In this document: positions 25,473 to 33,066 of the stretch, piece after piece
How the letters are laid out: every line of letters begins with the position of its first letter
How positions within the stretch are numbered: position 1 is the stretch's first letter
From: Bacteroidaceae bacterium
GTDB taxonomy: Bacteria; Bacteroidota; Bacteroidia; Bacteroidales; Bacteroidaceae
NCBI GenBank assembly: GCA_017555845.1
Contig: JAFZFO010000066.1
Location: 1 to 52,026 of the forward strand
DNA length: 52,026 nucleotides
Direction: 5' to 3'
Program-made: the position numbers and the translations under genes
The notes under the pieces: generated by a model
What the model saw: the letters and a program-made list of their open reading frames with translations, nothing else
What the model was told of the DNA's origin: nothing
Databases searched by the model: none

Positions 25473-27296
25473 TCATTCTGCAACAACACGCATTATACAC
25501 TCTTTGCAGTCGAATGCAAGACGGAATCTGCGGCCGTCGCCCGATACTATGTAGAATGGCTCCTTGTAAGGAGAAGGCTTGCCACTCTTTGTGCACCAGC
25601 CCATGCTGTATTTTAGACAATGTTTGCAGAACATCACTGTTGCTCCATCTTTTCCTGCAAGTTCAAATGCCGGCTGCATTTCAGTAACCTTGTGCTGTTT
25701 GTAGAATTCTTGTGCATACTTGTTTGATACGTTACCCTTGTAGTCAAGCGCTGTAGTGATATATTCTGTATCATTATCTTTGAGTCGCATATCAATGCGT
25801 TCAACGGATGCACGTCTGTTCTTGAGAATGAGTTCGCACAGTGTGCGGCGCATCTCCGACAACAATGATGATGGCACAAACCAGTCGTCAGCCAGCTCAA
25901 CGTCAACTTTTGCAACCTCAAATGGAGTGTTGCCCCACTTGCCAAGCTGGTTTATGATATTCTCGCGTTGCGATAAGCGTGCAACCTCCTTCTTGAACGG
26001 GAACTCCACGCTGTGCTCTGCCCCGCTCTCATCGGTGGCCTGTAGGCTGAACCCGAAGGCACTGTCGCCGAAACGTAATGAGATGGCAATGCGTCGGGGT
26101 GCATCGGGGCGCGACTGCTGGCGCTCAAAATCGCAGTCATAGTTGCGGAACAGTTCATCTCCACTCTCAATCTGCGGCATGGTTTGCGGATATATCCTGT
26201 TGCCCTCGACTTTGTTTATGCGGAAACCATGTAGTTTGCCGTCCTGTCCCACAAAGCATGCTCCATCGCCATTATTGAAGTCGCCACCGACAATGGTAAA
26301 ATAGTAGCGTGACACGAATTTGACACGACCGATGTATTCGCCCTTTGATTTTGGACTCTCGAATGATGTCATTCCATCCTTTGAGCCATACAGCATGTAA
26401 TCGGTAAAGCCACGGTTGAAGCTCTTCTCGGGTGCAGGTGTGAATTGCGGATAGCACTTGCCTTGCGAAGCACGTTCATACTCCTTGCGACGCGCAAAGA
26501 TTTCATCAAGCTTTGCGCGATAGTATGCTGTAATGTTCTTTACGTACGATGAATCCTTCAAGCGTCCCTCTATCTTCAGCGAGGTAACACCTGCATCCAG
26601 CATCTCCTCAAGCGAGGCTGAGCGGTTCATGTCCTTTAGCGAAAGTAGATGCTTGTCGCGTTCAATGACTTTGTCATCGGCATCAACAAGGTCAAATGCC
26701 AGGCGGCAGAACTGTGCACACGCGCCGCGGTTGGCACTGCGTCCATAGCAGTGCTGCGAAGCATAGCACTGTCCGCTATAGCTCACGCACAGCGCGCCAT
26801 GTACAAACACCTCGAGCTCGGTCTCGGGCGCAGCATTGTGTATCTCCTTTATCTGCTCCAATGTCAACTCACGTGCAAGCACCGCGCGAGGAAAGCCTAC
26901 ATCCGAGAGGAATTTTACCTTCTCTACCGTGCGATTATCCATCTGTGTGCTTGCATGCAAAGGGATTGGCGGAATGTCCATTCCCGCAATTCCCATGTCC
27001 TGCACAATGAGCGCATCAACGCCTGCATCATACAGTTCCTTTACAAGCTGCTCAACAGCAGCCACCTCCTCATCGTAGATGATGGTGTTCAATGTCACAT
27101 ACACCTTAACGCCGAATATGTGTGCATAATCCACCAGGCGTGCAATATCCTCTACCGAATTGCCTGCTGCCTGTCGCGCACCGAACTGCGCCGCACCAAT
27201 ATATACGGCATCAGCACCATGGTTAATTGCAGCAATACCTGTTTCATAATCCTTTGCCGGAGCAAGGAGTTCTATCTTGCGTGGAGTCTTTGACAT
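25473..27296 (-). CDS. U32 family protein (RlhA/TrhP-like hydroxylation enzyme)
   Basis: 607 residues. The N-terminal TIM-barrel U32 domain is clear: ELLAPAKDYETGIAAINHGADAVYIG, DALIVQDMG, HASTQMD, and the cysteine cluster around C170, C177, C183, C193 and C197 (HGALCVSYSGQC, then CYGRSANRGAC) that holds an iron-sulfur cluster in the family. SLKIEGRLKDSSYVKNIT closes the core. The C-terminal 250 residues match the long form with an accessory beta domain and a final cysteine-bearing tail (FCKHCLKYSMGWC and FDCKEC). E. coli relatives hydroxylate 23S rRNA C2501 (RlhA) or tRNA U34 (TrhP). The old peptidase/collagenase label is not supported by those. Exact substrate unknown. Confidence 0.88.
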   Translation of the reverse strand: MSKTPRKIELLAPAKDYETGIAAINHGADAVYIGAAQFGARQAAGNSVEDIARLVDYAHIFGVKVYVTLNTIIYDEEVAAVEQLVKELYDAGVDALIVQDMGIAGMDIPPIPLHASTQMDNRTVEKVKFLSDVGFPRAVLARELTLEQIKEIHNAAPETELEVFVHGALCVSYSGQCYASQHCYGRSANRGACAQFCRLAFDLVDADDKVIERDKHLLSLKDMNRSASLEEMLDAGVTSLKIEGRLKDSSYVKNITAYYRAKLDEIFARRKEYERASQGKCYPQFTPAPEKSFNRGFTDYMLYGSKDGMTSFESPKSKGEYIGRVKFVSRYYFTIVGGDFNNGDGACFVGQDGKLHGFRINKVEGNRIYPQTMPQIESGDELFRNYDCDFERQQSRPDAPRRIAISLRFGDSAFGFSLQATDESGAEHSVEFPFKKEVARLSQRENIINQLGKWGNTPFEVAKVDVELADDWFVPSSLLSEMRRTLCELILKNRRASVERIDMRLKDNDTEYITTALDYKGNVSNKYAQEFYKQHKVTEMQPAFELAGKDGATVMFCKHCLKYSMGWCTKSGKPSPYKEPFYIVSGDGRRFRLAFDCKECIMRVVAE

Positions 27297-27321
27297 ATTG
27301 TTCCGTCTTTGTAATATGCTG

Positions 27322-27329
27322 CAAATTTA
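27322..27329 (-). promoter_or_regulatory. -7 box upstream of U32 gene
   Basis: The minus strand reads TAAATTTG, matching TAnnTTTG, 25 bases before the ATG. The -33 position shows CTG instead of TTG, at 20 bases. Confidence 0.4.
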
Positions 27330-27409
27330 GTTCAAAAATTGCAGAATAACAGAATGTTTATACAATAAGATATCAACGTAGAGGAATGAGTGGTATTTCT
27401 TTATTACAG

Positions 27410-27700
27410 TTACTCTTCTTCGGGTACTTCTTCAAGGAATTTGTCTACAAATTTCTTTTCTATCTTTTTATAAGTGTTTACCACACCATTCTCTATTTTA
27501 TTGTATGTGTTCACCACTCCATTTTCTATGGCTTTGTATGCACCAACGGTACCGTTTTCAATGCTCTTGTATGTATCGACAACCGCGTTCCCAATAGTTC
27601 TGTTGCTGTCTGCCACCCCGCTTTCTATCTCCTTGTACATTTCCTTTAGAGCACCATTGCTTTTACCACTCTTTTTAGTCTTCAATCTGTACTTTGTCAT
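27410..27700 (-). CDS. Small protein built of 11-residue repeats
   Basis: 96 residues. After a basic start (MTKYRLKTKKSGKSNG) the chain is six to seven copies of an 11-residue unit of the form VxxYKxIENGV (for example VDTYKSIENGT, VGAYKAIENGV, VNTYNKIENGV, VNTYKKIEKKF), ending with an acidic tail (FLEEVPEEE). The DNA shows the matching 33-base period. Hendecad repeats form long amphipathic helices or coiled coils. Similar short VVxxYKKIE proteins occur in Firmicutes and Bacteroidetes without known function. No signal peptide and no membrane helix. It is divergent to an AraC regulator, and both lie in an AT-rich patch. Function not recognised. Confidence 0.75.
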   Translation of the reverse strand: MTKYRLKTKKSGKSNGALKEMYKEIESGVADSNRTIGNAVVDTYKSIENGTVGAYKAIENGVVNTYNKIENGVVNTYKKIEKKFVDKFLEEVPEEE

Positions 27701-27739
27701 ACTGATACCTATTTTTAATTATTTGCCTGTTTTCCATTG

Positions 27740-27747
27740 CAAAGGTA
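27740..27747 (-). promoter_or_regulatory. -7 box upstream of the repeat protein
   Basis: The minus strand reads TACCTTTG, a perfect -7 box, 40 bases before the ATG. No TTTG is seen at the -33 position, which would fit a promoter that depends on an activator such as the divergent AraC protein (inference). Confidence 0.45.
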
Positions 27748-27844
27748 AATATTAAAAGATAGGGTAAGTTTGAGATTTTTCCTTTACATTGGTATAAATT
27801 TCCGAATATTTGTGTAAAATAAGTTTTTCCACATAGAAAAATTG

Positions 27845-27860
27845 TTATATTTGTAACAAA
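27845..27860 (+). promoter_or_regulatory. -7 box within an inverted repeat before the AraC gene
   Basis: TATATTTG (27846-27853) matches TAnnTTTG, 20 bases before the ATG. It is embedded in TTGTTA-TATTTG-TAACAA, a 6-bp dyad. A regulator bound to the dyad would cover the -7 element, so autoregulation is possible. Confidence 0.4.
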
Positions 27861-27872
27861 TGTCCGAAATAA

Positions 27873-28760
27873 ATGATGATAAATACAACTATAAATGAAT
27901 ACCGAATTGGTGTTGATGTCATATTGATTGGTGATGCCGGTGCGGAAAGAGCAAGCAGATACATTGGTCATCCATTCAAAATTGAAGAGTCAATGACCAT
28001 CATATATGACAAAGGCGAGGTTGTGTTCAATATCAACATGCAACAATACCATATTAAAGCACCGGCAGCGGTTGTTGTAATGACAGGACAGACGTGTGAA
28101 CTGGTAAGCTACTCAAATGATTTGAAAAGCAGAGCCATTGCAATGTCCCGGTTCTTCACGGACAATATGTTTGAAAACCTTGCAAGCAAGTCGCAAGGGA
28201 TAATTGCTTCATTATTAGGAAATCCGATACTTGGTGATGAAAATGATATCTATGTTTTCAACCAATATTACGAATTGCTGCGGAATATTGCAAAATCACC
28301 TCTTTCCGATTTCAAGATTGAAGCGGCGCGACATCTTACGCTTGCTATGTTCTACGGATATTCATACACCAAGCATCGTGTTATAAATAATCTTAAAGGA
28401 ACAGATAGACAAAAAGAAATTTATACTTCTTTTTTGAATGTGCTGAATGCGAATTTCAAAAGAGAAAGAGAGGTCTGTTTTTATGCAGACAAGTTGTGCA
28501 TGACGGCAAAGCACCTGTCCCAAGTTGTCAAAGATGTTACGGGTAAAACGGCATTGAATATAATTGAGGAGTATGTCATAACAGAAAGCAAGGCATTATT
28601 GCTTTCAACAAGCATGTCAATCCAGCAAATCAGTGATAATTTGAATTTTCCTTCCCAATCTGTCTTTGGAAAATATTTCAAAAGGATGACAGGTGTGCCG
28701 GCAAGCGAATACCGCAAGAATAAAAGTCGGTTTTTAACCCCACAACGGTTTGAACGATGA
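27873..28760 (+). CDS. AraC family transcriptional regulator
   Basis: 295 residues. The C-terminal 100 residues form two helix-turn-helix units: FYADKLCMTAKHLSQVVKDVTG and MSIQQISDNLNFPSQSVFGKYFKRMTGVPASEYRK, the standard AraC/XylS DNA-binding domain. The N-terminal part is a cupin-like sensing domain (IIYDKGEVVFNIN, APAAVVVMTGQ). Residues between carry helical dimerisation segments. No ligand can be inferred. The gene is divergent to the 11-residue-repeat protein and is AT-rich relative to neighbours. The repeat protein is its most obvious target. Confidence 0.9.
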   Translation: MMINTTINEYRIGVDVILIGDAGAERASRYIGHPFKIEESMTIIYDKGEVVFNINMQQYHIKAPAAVVVMTGQTCELVSYSNDLKSRAIAMSRFFTDNMFENLASKSQGIIASLLGNPILGDENDIYVFNQYYELLRNIAKSPLSDFKIEAARHLTLAMFYGYSYTKHRVINNLKGTDRQKEIYTSFLNVLNANFKREREVCFYADKLCMTAKHLSQVVKDVTGKTALNIIEEYVITESKALLLSTSMSIQQISDNLNFPSQSVFGKYFKRMTGVPASEYRKNKSRFLTPQRFER

Positions 28761-28805
28761 AAAAAATGGCAATAATATCTTTTTAAAAAAATAATACCCA
28801 ATTGC

Positions 28806-28837
28806 TTGTTATATTTTATAGCTTTTACATAAATTCG
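28806..28837 (+). promoter_or_regulatory. Promoter-like sites before the CDF transporter
   Basis: TTG at 28806-28808, 21 bases, then TAAATTCG at 28830-28837 (one mismatch to TAnnTTTG). Leader of about 23 bases to the ATG. Confidence 0.4.
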
Positions 28838-28866
28838 CAACTGTAGGAACTAAAAATAGACAGTAT

Positions 28867-29781
28867 ATGACATCACATACCGCAACACGTGAAAAAGGAA
28901 TTTACAAGGTAACCATCATTGGAAGCATTGTCAATTTTCTTCTGCTTGTATTCAAATTCATAGCAGGCGTAGTCGGCCACAGTGCCGCAATGGTGGCCGA
29001 TGCCGTACACTCGCTCTCGGACTTTGTCACGGATATTGTTGTGATTGTGTTCGTAAAGATTTCGGGCAAGCCACAGGACGAGGGCCACGACTATGGCCAC
29101 GGTAAATATGAAACATTGGCAACCGCAATCATAGGTGTTGTACTGTTTGCTGTAGGTGTGGGAATACTTGTAAACTCTGTTACCGGTATTGTCGATGCTT
29201 TCAACGGGAAAGTTCTTGAGGCTCCAAGCATGCTTGCATTGATTGCAGCCGCGGTTTCCATCATATTGAAGGAGGCTTTATACCAATACACTGTTTTCAA
29301 AGGTAAGCACCTTAACTCAAAAGCCGTTGTTGCAAATGCGTGGCACCACAGAAGCGACGCGTTCTCATCTATCGGCACGCTCATAGGTATAGCCGGTGCA
29401 ATATTCTTGGGCGAGAGATGGAGAGTGCTCGACCCCATTGCAGCGTTCATTGTCAGCGTCTTTATTATAAAGGTTGCCATAGATCTCGTAAAGCCATGTG
29501 TTGATGAACTACTGGAGAAATCATTGTCCAAAGAGGTTGAAGACAGGATTCTGTCAATTGTAATGACTAACCCTGAGGTGGACCAACCCCACCACCTGCG
29601 CACACGCCGCATAGGTAACAACATTGCGATTGAGATCCACATACGCATGGATGGTACAATGCCATTGAAAGAGGCTCATGACATAACCAAGAAGATTGAA
29701 GCATCGTTAAAAAATGAATTTGGGCCGAGCACGCACATTGGCATCCACATGGAACCGAAAAAACTGAAAACGGAAAACTGA
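28867..29781 (+). CDS. Cation diffusion facilitator family efflux transporter
   Basis: 304 residues with six predicted membrane helices and a C-terminal cytoplasmic ferredoxin-like domain (from about 210). The transport site has HxxxD in both helix 2 (VADAVHSLSD: H48, D52) and helix 5 (AWHHRSD: H160, D164), the pattern associated with zinc rather than iron or manganese. A histidine-rich loop GHDYGHGKYE follows helix 2. It exports divalent metal, most likely zinc, in exchange for protons across the inner membrane. The final codons (KKLKTEN and the stop) lie inside the intergenic repeat element that begins here. Confidence 0.93.
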   Translation: MTSHTATREKGIYKVTIIGSIVNFLLLVFKFIAGVVGHSAAMVADAVHSLSDFVTDIVVIVFVKISGKPQDEGHDYGHGKYETLATAIIGVVLFAVGVGILVNSVTGIVDAFNGKVLEAPSMLALIAAAVSIILKEALYQYTVFKGKHLNSKAVVANAWHHRSDAFSSIGTLIGIAGAIFLGERWRVLDPIAAFIVSVFIIKVAIDLVKPCVDELLEKSLSKEVEDRILSIVMTNPEVDQPHHLRTRRIGNNIAIEIHIRMDGTMPLKEAHDITKKIEASLKNEFGPSTHIGIHMEPKKLKTEN

Positions 29782-29967
29782 AAGCAAGAGTTGTACCCTT
29801 GTCGTAGGATTTCTCAACTTTATCAAGTAACTTTGTCGCAGGAATAGAGTTGTTTGGTGCAATGCCCGATGAAGTACCATTTTGGGAAGAGCCACCAAGC
29901 AGCTCTATATTTCTTACCTCGTAGCTGTAAGACCACAGTTTTCAGATTTCAACTTTCCGTTTTCCGC
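29764..29967. repeat. Inverted-repeat-bounded intergenic element
   Basis: Left arm GAAAACGGAAA (29766-29776) and right arm TTTCCGTTTTC (29954-29964) are perfect complements. A second pair is GAAAACTG (29773-29780) with CAGTTTTC (29936-29943). The left arm supplies the last codons and stop of the CDF gene. The inner 150 bases read on the minus strand in one open frame (YSYEVRNIELLGGSSQ and on), preceded by an in-frame TGA and without a start, so at most a gene remnant. AAACGGAAA and CAGTTTTC recur at 7851-7903. Confidence 0.4.
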
Positions 29968-29992
29968 TTATAAATTATATTTCGTTTTTTCA

Positions 29993-30022
29993 TTGCTGCA
30001 CCGTTTTTTTTTATTAAATTTG
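29993..30022 (+). promoter_or_regulatory. Promoter directly abutting the HU-SPOR start codon
   Basis: TTG at 29993-29995, exactly 19 bases, then TAAATTTG at 30015-30022. The GTG start codon is at 30027, so transcription should begin at or beside the start codon, giving a leaderless messenger. Confidence 0.75.
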
Positions 30023-30026
30023 CTTC

Positions 30027-31019
30027 GTGGAAAAATTAGTCAAGAACATAACAAAGCTCATTGCGCACCATAACTGCGTTATAATGCCGGGAATTGGTGC
30101 ATTCCTTACACACAGAGTACCTGCGTACTATAGTGCAAAGGATCAGATTTTCATGCCACCCCACCGCGAACTTGGTTTCAATCCGCAGGTGACAGTGGAT
30201 GATGCGCTGTTGTTGTCGGAATACATGAGTGACGGATTGTTGTCGTATGAGGAGGCAAACGATTGCCTTGCAAGCGACATTGATTCATTGCGCTCAAAAT
30301 TGTCGGGCAACGGAACTGTATGCTTTGGCGAGTTGGGCACATTCACAATGGACATTGAGGGAAAGATTTCCTTTACTCCAAATGAGAACTGCATTGATGA
30401 TCCATATAACTATGGTTTCGAGCCTTTGGCTATTTCTCCGCTCAAGGAACTCAAAAAGAAGGATATCGTCATCAAGCGCAGCAGCATTGGCAAATATGTT
30501 TCGGCGGTTGCAGCAGCAATCATCCTTATATTTGTACTTGCACCATTCGGCAACAGCATATACAACAATGATGTGCAGTTGTCTGTTGCAGGTTTTACTC
30601 CTGTAGAAAAGGTTGCCAAGCCCGTTGTTGCACCAGCAAACGAGGCTGTTTGCGAAATTGCTCCTGTTGAGGAGACCGTTACAGCACACATTTTCACAGC
30701 ATCGGCAGACACTGAAGCGGAGAACGTGCTTCCAACAGCGGCCGAGGAGGTTGTTGTAGAGGAGGTTCAGGAGATTGCCGATACCACAGTAGAGAGCACA
30801 ATACAATATTCTATAATTGTAGCAAGCACACCCAATCCAAAGAATGCACAGTTGGCAATCACAGAGTTGTCAAGAAAGATGCAGGCCGACTATAAGGTCG
30901 TAGAGGGTGACAGGAGATTCCGTATTGCTATTGAGAGCTATAGCAATGAGGCTGATGCCAACGCGGCTTTGGAGCGCATTCAGGCAACATTCTCCGATGC
31001 TTGGGTATATATCCATTAA
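30027..31019 (+). CDS. HU-CCDC81-like, transmembrane, SPOR domain protein
   Basis: 330 residues. The N-terminal 140 residues fit the HU-CCDC81-type DNA-binding pair of Bacteroidetes: HHNCVIMPGIGAFLTHRVPA, FMPPHRELGFNPQVTVDDALL, and GTVCFGELGTFTMDIEGKISFTPN. One membrane helix lies at about 157-174, then an acidic/Val-rich linker, then a C-terminal SPOR domain (259-330, QYSIIVASTPNPKNAQLAI to the end), which binds denuded peptidoglycan strands at division sites. The start is a GTG: an in-frame TAA at 30015 blocks anything earlier and the HU domain needs these residues. Topology would put HU in the cytoplasm and SPOR in the periplasm. Next gene is 10 bases downstream. Confidence 0.88.
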   Translation: MEKLVKNITKLIAHHNCVIMPGIGAFLTHRVPAYYSAKDQIFMPPHRELGFNPQVTVDDALLLSEYMSDGLLSYEEANDCLASDIDSLRSKLSGNGTVCFGELGTFTMDIEGKISFTPNENCIDDPYNYGFEPLAISPLKELKKKDIVIKRSSIGKYVSAVAAAIILIFVLAPFGNSIYNNDVQLSVAGFTPVEKVAKPVVAPANEAVCEIAPVEETVTAHIFTASADTEAENVLPTAAEEVVVEEVQEIADTTVESTIQYSIIVASTPNPKNAQLAITELSRKMQADYKVVEGDRRFRIAIESYSNEADANAALERIQATFSDAWVYIH

Positions 31020-31029
31020 TTGAACAGAC

Positions 31030-31527
31030 ATGAGCAAGATAATCTGCCCAAAGTGCGATCATGCCATTGATTTTGATGCCAGCGGTTATAAAGAGGGCCA
31101 GTCATTGGTTTTCGAATGTGAGCACTGCCGCAAGAGTTTCACTATAAGGATTGGTGAGAACGAGGATGATATCGAGACCGAGGATTTCGGTCACATCGTT
31201 GTCATTGAGAATACATTCTGCTACAAGCAGATTATTCCACTGCACGAGGGCGACAACATGTTCGGCCGCTACAATAAGGGAACCGTCATCTCAAATCCAA
31301 TTGAGACAAGCGACCCAAGCATGGACCGCCGTCATTGCATTATCAATGTAAAGCGCGGCTATTCGGGCGAGTTGACATATACAATACGTGATAACCAGAG
31401 TGTGACAGGTACATTTGTGATGAACCGTATATTGGGCAACCGCGAACGTCTGCTCATTGAGGATGGAGCCATCATAACACTTGGTGCAACAACACTCATT
31501 CTGCACACAGCTGACAGCGAAGAATAA
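31030..31527 (+). CDS. Zinc-ribbon plus FHA domain protein
   Basis: 165 residues. An N-terminal zinc ribbon (C6-x2-C9, C30-x2-C33, ICPKC and FECEHC) of the MJ0042-like type is followed by an FHA domain (about 55-160): NMFGRYNKGT (the GR motif), SDPSMDRRHCII (Ser and His that contact phosphothreonine), and NQSVTGTFVMN. FHA domains read phosphothreonine, which implies a kinase partner that is not in the window. Cytoplasmic. It is only 10 bases behind the HU-SPOR gene, so the two are one transcript. A strong terminator follows. Confidence 0.88.
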   Translation: MSKIICPKCDHAIDFDASGYKEGQSLVFECEHCRKSFTIRIGENEDDIETEDFGHIVVIENTFCYKQIIPLHEGDNMFGRYNKGTVISNPIETSDPSMDRRHCIINVKRGYSGELTYTIRDNQSVTGTFVMNRILGNRERLLIEDGAIITLGATTLILHTADSEE

Positions 31528-31544
31528 AAGAAAAGTAAGATATG

Positions 31545-31573
31545 AAAAAAGGCAACCGATGGTTGCCTTTTTT
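31545..31573. terminator. Bidirectional terminator between FHA and PAP2 genes
   Basis: AAAAAAGGCAACC, loop GAT, GGTTGCCTTTTTT: a 13-bp perfect stem with A-run and T-run. It ends the HU-SPOR/FHA transcript and, on the other strand, the Bat/PAP2 operon. Confidence 0.93.
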
Positions 31574-32278
31574 TTAATATATGAACTTGACGAACGATAT
31601 CAGTGGAATTGCCACGAATGTTCCGTACATAACCAGAAGGAACAGGTATATGTCAGATACAAGATAGCCAGTCTTTGTATATTGGGTCGATATCCAGTCG
31701 CGGTGAGAATTGCGTTTCTGGAGTCTGATTATATAGCGGTAGAATCTGTATATCAACCAACCTACTGTAACTCCAATCAATGTTCCGGCAAGAATATCGC
31801 CCGGATAATGCACTCCAAGATACATTCGTGTAAAGGCGTTCATAGATGCCCAAAAAAGCAGTGACATCGTAAGTACCCTGTTCCTGATGAGCAATATCAG
31901 GAATGTCGCTATACCGAATGAGTTGGCTGCATGGGATGATGTAAAGCCATAATCCTTGCCGCGGATACCATCAACGACATCAACAAGATACATCAGTTCC
32001 GGATCGTGTGTCGGTCTCCATCGTTCAAAAAAGGGCTTGCATATTCCCGATGAAATGACATCTGTGCATGTCACAACAAGTATGATGGCAAAGAACAAGA
32101 GCAGGAAATCCTTGAAACTGTTGTTCTTTATCAGAATATACAGCAATATCAGTATAAGAGGAATCCAGATGGAGATTGTTGTATACACCTTCATACAACC
32201 GTCCCAGAATATTGAATCGCTGCCGTTGATGGCGAGCAACAGATATTTGTCGAAGTCTATTATTGCGTTTGTATCCAT
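31574..32278 (-). CDS. PAP2 family membrane phosphatase
   Basis: 234 residues with about six membrane helices. All three PAP2 signatures are present: K81-x6-R88-P89 (KPFFERWRP), S114-S115-H116 (FTSSHAANS), and R151-x5-H157-x3-D161 (TRMYLGVHYPGD). The active site would face the periplasm. Substrates in the family include undecaprenyl pyrophosphate, phosphatidylglycerol phosphate and lipid A phosphates; which one applies cannot be read. It starts 25 bases after the batE stop on the same strand and has the operon terminator, so it is the last gene of the Bat transcript. Confidence 0.88.
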   Translation of the reverse strand: MDTNAIIDFDKYLLLAINGSDSIFWDGCMKVYTTISIWIPLILILLYILIKNNSFKDFLLLFFAIILVVTCTDVISSGICKPFFERWRPTHDPELMYLVDVVDGIRGKDYGFTSSHAANSFGIATFLILLIRNRVLTMSLLFWASMNAFTRMYLGVHYPGDILAGTLIGVTVGWLIYRFYRYIIRLQKRNSHRDWISTQYTKTGYLVSDIYLFLLVMYGTFVAIPLISFVKFIY

Positions 32279-32303
32279 TGGAATCCCCCTTTATAAATGT
32301 TTG

Positions 32304-33065
32304 TCAAATGCGTTCCATTGACTTTGTCTTTATCCAGCCTATCACACGGTTACCATTGTTGGCCTCTATCTTTACCCAATCGGCAAGTGTATCATCTACA
32401 ATCATAACCTTCAAGCCTTCGTGTATCTTTGTAAGCTCTGTGCCGGAGCTGTCGGGCGAACTCTTTACAATGACCATCTCATCAAGAATCACTCCTTCAG
32501 CAGCCTCGGTGGTGCTTTTGCCCAAGCTGTAAGCCGAAACATTTGCAATTATAACAATAATAAGGCTCATTACAAATATTATTACCGGTATGTTGCGTTT
32601 TCCTTTCTTGAAAAGACTCCAGAACAGCATTACGAGCATTATCATAAATGAGACCACACCGATGAAACCCCAAACATCTTTTGTGAAAAGATTGAAGAAG
32701 GCATTGCTCCACTCCTTAAAGAATGGAACATCATCCTGTGGTATCTTATCCACGATCTTGCTCTGAACAAATTCAAGATTGGCCTTGGTATCCTCGTCAT
32801 TGGCATCAATCTTCAGTGCACGCTCATAGTTGAGAATTGCCTTGTCTGGCTGGTTGGTACGGTAATAGGCATTTCCAAGATTGTAATACAATGGCAATGA
32901 ACCACCCTGCTCTGCTATTACGGCCTCATATATTGTTATCGCATCATTGAAATTGGACTCTGCATAAGCTGCATCTCCAAGTTCCTTGTCGTATCCGTTG
33001 CCATCCTGAGAAAAGACAGCAAACGGTGCCGTCAAAAGCAGAAAAACATATATAATCTTTTTCAT
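32304..33065 (-). CDS. batE: BatE: TPR and SH3 domain protein of the aerotolerance operon
   Basis: 253 residues. Signal peptide (1-19), TPR repeats from about 25 to 105 (GSLPLYYNLGNAYYRTNQPDKAILNYERALKID), two membrane helices (about 133-155 and 162-182), and a C-terminal bacterial SH3 domain ending VIGWIKTKSMERI. This is the BatE order. It starts one base after the batD stop. Bat proteins in Bacteroides are thought to form a periplasmic/inner-membrane complex that helps in oxygen tolerance, but the mechanism is not known. Confidence 0.9.
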   Translation of the reverse strand: MKKIIYVFLLLTAPFAVFSQDGNGYDKELGDAAYAESNFNDAITIYEAVIAEQGGSLPLYYNLGNAYYRTNQPDKAILNYERALKIDANDEDTKANLEFVQSKIVDKIPQDDVPFFKEWSNAFFNLFTKDVWGFIGVVSFMIMLVMLFWSLFKKGKRNIPVIIFVMSLIIVIIANVSAYSLGKSTTEAAEGVILDEMVIVKSSPDSSGTELTKIHEGLKVMIVDDTLADWVKIEANNGNRVIGWIKTKSMERI

Positions 33066-33066
33066 C

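Noticed and set aside
27460-27645. 33-base periodic DNA as a CRISPR array
   Set aside because: The repeats are contiguous, degenerate and in frame with an 11-residue protein repeat; there are no spacers.
29785-29934. Minus-strand fragment reading YSYEVRNIELLGG as a real gene
   Set aside because: No start codon, an upstream in-frame TGA, and no domain recognised; kept only as part of the repeat element.
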